DNA of 64,000 nt from Siphonodentalium dalli (lineage: Eukaryota > Mollusca > Scaphopoda > Gadilida > Siphonodentaliidae). Under the pieces are notes generated by a model that was given only the letters and a program-made list of their open reading frames with translations, was not told the DNA's origin and ran no database searches. Position 1 is the stretch's first letter. Each line of letters starts with the position of its first letter. A program made the position numbers and the translations under genes. Location of the stretch: positions 188,905,122 to 188,969,121 of the forward strand of contig CP136069.1 of NCBI GenBank assembly GCA_032622095.1. Direction: 5' to 3'. Below are positions 55,321 to 64,000 of the stretch, one piece after another.

Positions 55321-57463
55321 TACATCAATATACTTTGCAAACATGGCATTTAATCATAATCGAAAACATAAAATTAATGACCAATTAAATATATACATTT
55401 AGTGAGTTGGGAGCTGCCGTTGCTATAGAGTTTGATATATATAGTTTCTTAAACAACATAGAGTTTTTCTTATTCAAAGATGGCGGCACACATATAAATC
55501 AAGTGAAACGATTGATATCGCAGATGCATTTCTGAGTTGATTGGACTATTATTGTATTTTATTTGTGTGTATATATATTCGCGAGTTGCGAAACCTCTCT
55601 AATGTTGACTGTCGCGTACGGAACCACGAGACCATTGAACTGTCTTATTACTATCGAAATTCTTTATGTAAGCACCATCGTATATGTGAGTGGCGCCGAG
55701 TGTCGTTGGAACATAGGCTGTTAAGATTTATCAGCAATACACTATATTCAGGACCGACAGTTTTGCGACCATCGTGTCGTTGAGAAAGAATATACTGACA
55801 TTAATCCATAGAACGCGTGGTAGCAAACAATATATCGAGAATTCTCGCTAAGTTTTACGAGACGTTAAGTGTCGGTCGATTTTAACCCTGTATTCGCTGA
55901 ATGCATTCTCCAATGCATTTATACTAGTACTCGCAAAAACGGGCTCCCTGTGGTTCATGTGTGCGCGAAGGGCCTAAATATTCACATGGATTCATATTCG
56001 CTGTAACCTCCGCCAGTGTACTCCGAGTCACCACTCCAAATTTGGTTTAAATCTGACCAGCAATCTGGGAGAAAAAAGCGCAGACAGGCGGACGTCTAGA
56101 CAGATCCTACTCTTTTTTATACAGCCACCTTGGAATGATGTATGTTCATTAAGCATTAACCTCAGTTTGGAGTCTAAAAAGGAGTTGTCTTGACTAAGCT
56201 TACTGACAAATACTCAATGGTATATTATTCAGTTGGAAGGATTTTCAGACTATGGTCGATTGTTGAACTTTACATGTTTCAGATGGTGCTCCACTTACAC
56301 TGTTTATAGCCCAGTGCAACCATTTATTTTCATTTGTACGTGTGGGTAACTGACATTCTGCTGTGGTGAAAACACCACACCTCCACACCACCCCAGACCA
56401 CAATGATAATCCCACCACAGTTGGTACGAGAATAAGTCTTTTGGTGAGTGGATACTATATAATTATGTAGCTGATTAACGTGAATCCCATAATAATGTCA
56501 CATGTATGTGTATTATTAACACCAGTACAAATGAATAATATATATCTTTATTGTGATCAATTAAAGAGCTCTACATTCTACCTTCTGTTCTGATGAACAT
56601 TTTTATACCTGGATGGAATAATCAATTTAGTGATGAAATGGTTATCATGGTGGGGAGAATTGTTGCATGACACTATATATTACTATTGAAGTCCTTTATA
56701 CTAGCAAGCTCAGATAGAGATAGGCCACATTTATTATGCAGTGGAACTGCCTTTGAACAATGAACAAGACCATCTATGTCTGAATTTGATTCTGCTGCAT
56801 TTTCCAAGTGGGTTGATGTTAGGTCTCTTAGAATTGTTCATGTTTAATATTAATGTGCATGTGTGAATTACTATACTATATGTTTATGTGATTAACTAGT
56901 ATCTGATACATCTCATGTGTAACTGCATGCCTAAATGACTACCATGTGTATTGTGAGTTCTTAATAATGATTTGTTGTTGTCATATTTTGCCTGTGTCTG
57001 TTGTCAGATTTTACGTTTTATATGAATACAGATAAAAAACACTAATTTTCCTTGATTTTCCCTAATTTGACCTTCAATTTAACTTGGCAAGAGCCAGAGC
57101 CAACCCTGTGAACAACTCCAATATACCACCAGTACAACTACGAACGTTCGCACAGATTAGACGCAGCAAGTGATGGGACACTATTTACCCTCACATAACC
57201 TATTCAAGTTTTACATGGTCGAAATGCGATAAGATTACGTGAATATACATATAGGGTAGACCGGAAAGAAAGGATATATAGTCTTCTAGTTATTAATTAG
57301 ATATGGCATTTTTACCCAGAACTGCTGGTGGATATCGCTTCATTGTTCCCGTAAACCGAGTAATATAATTTTACGACGTAACCAATCCGAGTAATATCAT
57401 TTTACGACATCACAAATCTGAGTCATATGGGTGTATAATAATGTTTCCATCGCTCTTAATTGT
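55321..57463. other. No gene seen
   Basis: Nothing recognised in 2.1 kb apart from a decayed N-like tract near 56205-56245 (TACTCAATGGTATATTATTC). Confidence 0.4.
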
Positions 57464-57784
57464 TTATTCCGCTGTTATACATAGCTTGCATGTGTGTTCA
57501 TTTTTTTTGCATTGTTTATTTTTATAGGAAGAAAGAACGAGATGTGGTTGCGCCATAGAGTATACATGCACATGTTGTTTCGGGTGACGTACTGGATGTG
57601 TGTGTTGGTTTGTTGGAGCGATCTGTAAAGGTATCCATTTTGCGGGACCAAGTTTTATCTTGATTTGGTTGTCGACTGAGAAATGTGTGTTCAGATTTTG
57701 ATTAAACGTTGTTCCTTCGAAGGTTTGTCGCGTGTGCCGAATCCATAATAAATGTTCCCTCTCACCTACTTGCTGTGCTAACAC
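57464..57784 (-). other. Unassigned 106-residue open frame
   Basis: The frame contains REHLLWIRHTRQTFEGTTFN and QIKIKLGPAKWIPLQIAP and is less low-complexity than most frames here. I recognise no domain. The sequence CAAGTAGGTGAGAGGG at its start could be a splice donor on the minus strand, which would argue against one continuous exon. It could also be part of a decayed retroelement. It is not called as a gene. Confidence 0.2.
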
Positions 57785-58601
57785 CTAATTTCGTAAATGT
57801 AGGAGACTGATCCGGATAGCAATTTGAAGAAGGCGTTAATTTTATTGCGTCGTATGATAAGTCTAAATTAGATAGTTCTTCTCTAAAATCGATTCTTATG
57901 AATCCCGGAGCAGACGGTTCTATTTAAATGACTGTCGACAGCTCGCTTTCTGTGACATAAACCAGTATGGATTCTTAAGCTGAGTCGTGAATTACATGTT
58001 AGCGCAGACGGCGCTTCACTAATTTATACTACGACCTGGGGCTCGGCTATATTCACCTCAGAAATTGGGTGCATACTCAAATTACTAGGCCGATATTTGT
58101 GTAACTGCTTCTTGGAAACAGACGAGAGTAAACCAATACCAGAATAAAATAATCTATTCACTCATGACATCGTATATATACCGATTAGTAGAGTTACAGT
58201 TTACTGTACATATACACTTGCAGCTTGTATAATACACCTATATTTGAACCTTTTTATATTATCCATATTCATGTCAAGTAGTTACCCTGTCTAATGACTC
58301 CTATTAATAATTTTGCAATAAAAGTTGGGACCTGACAACTCTCAACATTTTTCACTTTGGAAGAAGTGATCGGACTGCAGACTTACAATATATTATAAAG
58401 TTGATAAGTACCTGCACCATTCAATTTCAAACAGTTAAATATTTACAGTTATCAATCCTAGACTAATCAGAGTAACTACTTGTCTGGATTACTATAATCA
58501 AGCAATATAATAAGTTTTGTTTGTTTTGGTAAAATATACCAGTTTATGTTCTAGTCATACCTCTCGGGGTCCATTGTATGTAAAATGCATGCATTTGGTT
58601 T
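57785..58601. other. No gene seen
   Basis: Possibly the 3' body of the retroelement whose tail follows, but no protein remnant is visible. Confidence 0.4.
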
Positions 58602-58634
58602 CAATAAATCTATCTATCTATCCATCTATCTATG
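58602..58634 (+). repeat. TATC tail of a plus-strand retroelement
   Basis: TTTCAATAAATCTATCTATC continuing as ATC/CATC repeats. It has the form of a non-LTR element that ends in AATAAA plus a tetranucleotide microsatellite. Confidence 0.6.
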
Positions 58635-59273
58635 TAGTCATTATCTTTGGCATATGTCCCATCAAGCATGTTATATTTCGACAGAAATGTTAGGTGTAAT
58701 CATTTGTCTGTACATTAGCTTCATCATATAATTTTTCAAGAGTTATGCCTCTTGGTTTGCACACACAAAACGATTCATTCTACCCATTTTTTTTAACTCA
58801 AATTGACAATTTTCAACACAAAAACAGACGATGCCAGAGAATGTCAGTAAATAAGTTTCTTCTACCTGATAGAGTTATACTAGAGCTGAGAAATATTTGA
58901 AATAGAAAAAAAGTTATCATATCAATTTAAGATGACATAATTCAGGGGAGAGAAATCGGGCTATTGTTTTTTGTGAACTTTCCTAGTTTTGTAAAATAAT
59001 CAAACATTCAAACCAGTATTAAATGTCACATTGAACACTATAGCTGGCTGCACTGGCTGTTATGCCCCCAAAATATTTTTCAGACAACCTGCATCCCGAT
59101 AAATCGTGTACTGCTGCAATATTCAACAGTTAGACATTGCTACGTCTGAATCAACACCAGTTGGAAATGTCCAACCGAATTATATTGAAATTCTGATAGT
59201 TTGAGTTTCAAACCAATAACTAATTTAAACTATGTCATTGTAGACTAAGAATCGAATAATTTTGGACTTACTG
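58635..59273. other. No gene seen
   Basis: Only a TTGGAAATGTCCAAC relic near 59160. Confidence 0.45.
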
Positions 59274-59761
59274 TTAAAGGTACTCAATCCGATAAAACTC
59301 ATCTCAATTACTATTTCAATGGCTTCGGGGGTAAAATATATTTGATTCGAGTCGAGGAAGTCACCCATCAAAGCTCAGATTTGTTAGATATCGATTTTAG
59401 AAATCTATTATTTTTCATTATCGGGAATTCTTTCTGGCCCAGTACGTAGTCAAAATTACGTGATTATTACCGCTTGATTTTAGAGTTATCCATCCTTGTC
59501 TGTTTGAATAGAGTTTTGGTGTAATCATCTCGAGCAGGTTTCAAAATTGACGGCAATTATTAGTACTCATCTCGAGAAATTAACAAATTTCAAAAATCAA
59601 TATCTAATAACTCTGAGGTTTGTTTGATGGGTTCCTCGACTCGAATCAAATATTTGTTACCCCCAAAGCCAAAGAAATAGTAATATAGGACCCTCTGATC
59701 GGATTGTTGTTGTTGGAATCAGTTGAGATGGGGACCCTCCTTACGGATTGAGTACCTTTAA
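59274..59761. mobile_element. Element M: TTAA-flanked inverted-repeat MITE
   Basis: TTAA then AGGTACTCAATCCG at the left; CGGATTGAGTACCT then TTAA at the right. The arms extend inward through GGCTTCGGGGGTAAAATAT and its mirror AATATTTGTTACCCCCAAAGCC, and through GATTCGAGTCGAGGAA and TTCCTCGACTCGAATC. It is about 488 bp and non-coding. The TTAA flanks fit piggyBac-type insertion, although the terminus starts AGG and not CCC. Confidence 0.7.
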
Positions 59762-60759
59762 ATTTTGTAATAAAATGGCCATCAGTTTGAACTTTCCAAC
59801 CTTAGTTCTGTTAGGTATTTTCCAACCAGTTTGAATGTTTGAGTATCCGGCGGAAAACAACAAATGTAAATGTTTTCCAGAGTTTAGTAAATTCTAAGTT
59901 AAAACATCATGTAGACATGAACCTTATCACGGCGTTGTGAGTTTTACTACTGGAGGAAAGGCAATCCATATGGATAATTTCACTGAGAACTTCACGTCAT
60001 TGGGGGTAAAAACCTCCAAACTAATCGAATCGAATCGAATCGAACCGAACCAAGGCTCTCTCTGTGGAAACCGGGACCACAACTAGCGGGTGTCTTTTTC
60101 AACATCTCCAACTTTAATGGCCAGCTGAACAGTAATACATGTGTATGTATATGTGTGTGGTCCCACATTGCGGGAATGCAAACAAAGTTGGGAATTTGGG
60201 CTGATTCAGGGGGATTGTATGTTCTACCTCTTTTGCCACTTCCATGACCATTTTACACGGCACGTGTGGGTCATCTATATATGTCCGTGCAAGTGAGAAC
60301 TCGTTGGCCTAGATCGTTAACATATGAGTGAGTATTTAGCTGTGCAATGCAGTGTTGCATGGAATTGCGATGGGCAATCCAAGAATCGAAATATAATCAA
60401 CAGTGACAGGGAAATGACGATGAATGACCTGGGCACCGGCCCAGGTTAATAATAGCACGGTGGCACGAAAGTTATACTCACAAATCAATGAAACGGACCA
60501 ATCGATATCACGCAATTTGGCCGATGAAAGCCATCTTACTCGCGAGTTCGTTTCGTCGTGGATCTTAGCTAATGTCCCGGATTGTCTTTTACAGCAATCA
60601 GCCACGATATCGATTGAGTTAATTCATCTTGTCTCAATTTGTGTCAGCTCAGCTTCCTTCGATATCAATCATAAATAGATGGCAATATGGAACGTCCCCC
60701 TTTTCATTAAGTTGGCGTTAATGAAAAACAGGATTTATGTCTGATAGAGAACAAGGTCA
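59762..60759. other. No gene called; GAATC pentamer run
   Basis: A run of GAATC pentamers lies at about 60025-60046. Two overlapping frames at 60336-60678 on opposite strands have no domain; at most one could be real and I support neither. Confidence 0.4.
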
Positions 60760-62525
60760 TCGATGTTTCTGAATTCCATTTATCGCAGCTAAAATGGCTT
60801 CAACACATGTCAATTATATCATATTGGTTTGTTTGGCTTGAAAATAATCACTGCATGATTCCACGTGACGGCCACACTGTTATTGAGGTATAATGCCCAT
60901 ATATGAAATGTTTATATTATACGTAATATTAACATACACTAACGCATATGTTTCTGAATTCCATTAGTCGCATCCAAATTGGCTTCAACACATGTCAATT
61001 ATATCATGTTGGTTTGTTTGGCTTGGAAGTAGCCACTGCATGATTCCATGTGACGGCCACAATATTTCTGAGGCATAACGCCCATATATGAAATATAATA
61101 TTATACGAAATATTAACATACACTAACGCATATGTTTCTAACATATGCGTTAGTGTATGTTAATATTACGTATAATATTACATTTCATATATGGGCATTA
61201 TACCTCCATAATATTGTGGCCGTCACATGGAATTATGCAGTGGTTATTTTCAAGCCAAACAAACCAATATGATATATTTGACATGTGTTGAAGCCATTTT
61301 GGCTGCGACTAATGGAATTCAGAAACATATGCGTTAGTGTACGTTAATTGTATAATATTACATTTCATATATGGGCATTATGCCTCAATAATATTGTGGC
61401 CGTCACATGGATTCATGCAGTGGCTGTTTTCAAGCCTAACAAACCAACATGATATAATTTACATGCGTTGACGTCAATTTGGCTGCGACTAATGGAATTT
61501 AGAATCTAAATTCCATTAGTCGCAGCCAAATTGGCTTCAACACATGTCAATTATATCATGTTGGTTTGTTTGGCTTGAAAATAACCACTGCATGATTCCA
61601 TGTGACGGCCACAATATTATGGAGGTATAATGCTCATATATGAAATGTAATATTATACGTAATATTAACATACACTAACGCATATGTTTCTGAATTCCAT
61701 TAGTCGCATGTAAATTATATCATGTTGGTGTGTTAGGCTTGAAAACAGCCACTGCATGATTCCATGTGACTGCCACCATATTGAAGCATAACGCCCATAT
61801 GTGACCCACCATATCAAATCCAGTCGGAAGTCGGGATTTTTTTACCCTGTGCCAGTGCATTCTCTTATATATGCGAGTCGACCATAGGTCGCCTCGAATA
61901 TATAAGAGAATGCATTGGCCTAACAATTTTTTACAATTTTAATAATTTGTTCTTGTATTCTTTAACAATTTTATAATTTCACCCATACAGAGCCCCAGAC
62001 AAACATGAGCAGACGACATTCTTCTATGTGCTTCTATATATGTGTGGGGCTCCCTGCAGGGTAATGGATGTTTTTTTATTTTATGTCCTAAAAATTGTAA
62101 GAAACATTTATTTAAAAAACATGATAAAAAAATTGTTAAGCCAATGCATTCTTTTATATATGCGAGGCGACCTATGGTCGACTCGCATATATAAGAGAAT
62201 GCATTGGCACAGGGTAAAAAAAAATCCCGACTTCCGACTGGATTTGATATGGCGGGTCACATATGCCCATATTTAAATGTAATGCTATACAATTAATATT
62301 AAAACATAAAGTTTCTGAATTCCATTTATCGCAGCCAAACCTCAACGCATGTAAATTATATCAGGTTGGTTTGTTTGGCTTGAAAACAGCCACTGCATGG
62401 TTCCAGGTGACGGCCACTATAACGGTGAGGCATAATGCATATATTTTAAATGTAGTGCTATACAATTAACAATAACACGTATGTTTCTGAATTTCATTTA
62501 TCGCAACCAAAATGGTTTCGACGCA
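60760..62525. repeat. Tandem and inverted array of a ~187-bp unit
   Basis: The unit runs from TTTCTGAATTCCATTAGTCG, through TGTTGGTTTGTTTGGCTTG, CATGATTCCATGTGACGGCC and GCCCATATATGAAATG, to TAACATACACTAACGCATATG. Orders: direct at about 60764 and 60949; inverted at about 61139 and 61328; direct at about 61504, 61690 (interrupted) and 62309; partial at 62484. Perfect palindromic junctions lie at about 61136 (GCATATGTTTCTAACATATG) and 61502 (AATTTAGAATCTAAATT). No coding content. Confidence 0.9.
61797..62264. mobile_element. Element C: hairpin-carrying element inserted in the array
   Basis: The terminal inverted repeat of about 55 bp runs ATATGTGACCCACCATATCA, then AATCCAGTCGGAAGTCGGGA and a T run on the left. 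It is mirrored on the right by TCCCGACTTCCGACTGGATT and TGATATGGCGGGTCACATAT. GCCCATAT occurs on both sides (61793-61800 and 62265-62272), a possible 8-bp target duplication, or GCCC if ATAT belongs to the element. Inside, two shared 67-nt hairpins (61852-61918 and 62141-62207) stand in opposite orientation around a 220-bp spacer that itself has an inverted pair (ACAGAGCCCCAGACA / TGTGTGGGGCTCCCTG). The termini differ from those of A and B. Confidence 0.8.
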
Positions 62526-62544
62526 TGCCTATGACAACATGTCT

Positions 62545-62960
62545 CTTCTTGGGTTTGTGGTTGGTTTGGTTGGGGATGGGCTGGTTTGGTTTGGTTGGGG
62601 TGGTTTGGTTGGGGAGGGGGGGGGTTGTTTGTGGGTGGTTTGGTTGGGGAGGGTGTCGTTTGGTTGGAGTTGGTCTGGTAAGGTTGGGGAGGCGGTGGTT
62701 TGGCTGGAGGGTGGTTTGGCTGGAGGTGGTTTGGTTGGGGAGGGGTGGTTTGGTTGTGGTGGTTGGAGAAGGGTGGTTTGGTTGGGGAGGAGTGGTTTGG
62801 TTGGGAAGTGGGTGGTTTGGTTGGGGTGGTTTGGTTGGAGAATGGGTGGTTTGGTTGCGGGGCGGGTGGTTTGTTGGGGAGGGTGGTTTGGTTTGGGAGG
62901 GGGTTGGTTGGAGAGGTTTGGTTGGAGAGGATGCTTTTGTTAGGGGGTTAATTGGTTGGA
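62545..62960 (+). repeat. GGTTTGGTTGGGG-type G/T minisatellite
   Basis: The strand is almost free of A and C and is built from GGTTTGGTTGGGGAGGGTGG-like units. Strong strand bias and many G3-4 runs make G-quadruplex formation plausible. The long Gly/Trp/Val and Pro/Thr frames are side effects. Confidence 0.9.
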
Positions 62961-63584
62961 GGGGTTTTACGAGGTTTGTGTCACTCAGATTCAATCCATT
63001 GTGCCATTTCTACACAATTTTATGTATATATTTTGATATCTGGAACTGCCGGCCGGTGTGTGACACAAGCTATATAGCCATATTATGAACTATTTGTAGC
63101 TCCAACCCGCCATGTAGCTCTAATGCAACATTAATTATACAGGCGAGAGAGAAAAAATCCGATAATAAGGCTGGAACCAAAGATAATTGAACAATTACTA
63201 AACTCGTGGTACATGTAGGGACATTCAATGCTGACAAAAGACTTGCGTAAGTGATGGAAAATATTGCGCCTGAACGGAAAACATCCCGTATATCGCATGG
63301 GGACATAAAGAGCGTGCGTTTGTAGTTATTATAAGGTAGGAATAAAGAGCGCTTGATCCACTGACGTGCGGAGAGTGTACTTATTACATTTATGATTCCC
63401 GAGCGGGTACCTGGTATTATGGTCGCTTCTGTTATATCCCGATCAAAATATGTCAATTAACTACTTTTACACGAACGTTATAATTATAATATGCAGCGGA
63501 AATACTTACTGAACTTATTGAAATTATTAACGTGTGTTTTTCTTCAGTGTGCATGTGACAATAAAGAGCTTCCTTGAAATATGC
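62961..63584. other. No gene seen; element D relic and AATAAAGAGCG motifs
   Basis: ACGAGGTTTGTGTC and CATTTCTACACAATTTT near 62969-63022 recall the centre and arm of element D. ATAAAGAGCG occurs at 63305 and 63342. The minus-strand frame 63070-63456 has no domain. Confidence 0.4.
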
Positions 63585-63629
63585 CAACCCTTGCTATACT
63601 AAATACTCATTGACGAGTAATTCCCTTAA
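63585..63629 (+). repeat. Family N terminal fragment
   Basis: AACCCTTGCTATACTAAATACTCATTGACGAGTAATTCCC then TTAA, matching the first 40 bp of the 41845 copy. It abuts repeat E at TTAA. Confidence 0.6.
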
Positions 63630-64000
63630 AGACACGGTTGGCCTTGGCGGTGGGTATCCTGTGAAAATATCTCCACCAGTCAAAAACCGCCACAAACAGA
63701 AAGAACATCAAAATGTAGATAGACTTTGTCCGTATACAAATTAGAAATATCACATAAACAGTATGTTATGGTCATATGTTTGACCATTGCTATGTAAACA
63801 AAAGCATAAAAAGTAACTTTTCTGGTGTTTGTTTATATTATGATGGTAAACATAAAGAGCGTTCTTTGTTGGTGAATACCTGATATGGAACTAATAAAGA
63901 GCGTTTGTGCCATTTGTGTGTGATTAGCTAGTAGCATTGTGCTGTCTTCTGTAACACAATCAGGCTCTTGCTTAGGTAAAATTTAGTAGGTCTTTATGAT
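63626..64000 (+). repeat. Repeat E, copy 2 (continues past the window)
   Basis: TTAAAGACACGGTTGGCC, GGTGGGTATCCTGTGAAAAT, AAAAAGTAACTTTTCTGGTG, AACATAAAGAGCGTTC, AATAAAGAGCGTTTG and TAAAATTTAGTAGGTCTTTA parallel 28905-29276 in the opposite orientation. No coding content. Confidence 0.75.

Noticed and set aside
57464-57784. A real gene at the 106-residue minus-strand frame
   Set aside because: It is the least repetitive of the unassigned frames, but without a recognised domain, splice evidence or homologue I cannot support it. A protein search would decide.
62494-63088. Open frames of 143-187 residues (Gly/Trp-rich on plus, Pro/Thr-rich on minus)
   Set aside because: They are the translation of the G/T minisatellite. 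All frames are open because of composition, and there is no domain.

Overview
The window is eukaryotic nuclear DNA: AT-rich, intron-bearing, dense in short non-autonomous transposons and satellites, with no operons, tRNA or rRNA genes that I could recognise. The only confident protein-coding segment is one large exon on the minus strand at 42126-43878. It encodes a PDZ domain that closely matches, from memory of the family, synapse-defective-1 (SYD-1 / RhoGAP100F). Together with LINE remnants carrying C-terminal zinc knuckles, this suggests an invertebrate, most likely a marine one and perhaps a lophotrochozoan. The species cannot be named from the sequence alone.

The exon has a visible acceptor and a visible donor, so it is internal or at least not terminal. 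I found no C2 or RhoGAP exon in the 42 kb downstream and no convincing upstream exon in the 20 kb before it. Much of the window may therefore be intron of this gene or flanking DNA. The exon carries twelve heptapeptide repeats with a tyrosine-x-x-proline pattern, which look like docking sites for SH2 domains.

The rest is a mobile-element landscape dominated by elements flanked by TTAA (piggyBac-like). Family A (TIR CCCTTTACCCAACA) has nine copies and a derived partial one. Family B has TIR CCCTTCCATGACTGGAG. Family N begins CCCTWTCTATACTAAA. Family F is about 0.93 kb with TIR GGGNNAGACGCACGTTTTGC. Family M has TIR AGGTACTCAATCC. Families A and B, plus a different 61.8 kb element (C), share the same 67-nt hairpin module, usually as two copies in opposite orientation. 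A, B and N sit end to end at 41158-42112, sharing their TTAA sites, and the last TTAA is about 12 bp inside the intron from the exon's donor site. A family A copy lies inside a family F copy, and two other F copies preserve the empty site.

Layout: 1-530 GAT-rich repeat; 1.3-4.3 kb N, A, A, F; 7.1-8.6 kb B, A, SINE; 10-11 kb satellite and B; 12.3-15.9 kb foldbacks, A, H repeats and element I; 16.3-17.4 kb minisatellite with higher-order structure; 17.8-22 kb LINE remnant, element J, F, and a 125-bp-unit repeat; 23.4-25.1 kb tandem duplications, F and N; 28.9-30.8 kb E and K repeats; 32.3-35.9 kb F with nested A, LINE remnant, A; 36.6-38.5 kb degenerate repeats and element L; 40.4 kb foldback; 41.1-43.9 kb A-B-N array and the exon; 46.3-47.2 kb LINE remnant, 40-bp tandem array and K; 48.1-48.8 kb Helitron-like end; 49.1-50.9 kb two A copies; 51-52.7 kb element D and 42-bp minisatellite; 53.7-55.3 kb CAT repeat, B, LINE tail and K; 59.3-59.8 kb M; 60.8-62.5 kb inverted and tandem array with C inserted; 62.5-63 kb G-rich minisatellite; 63.6-64 kb N and E.
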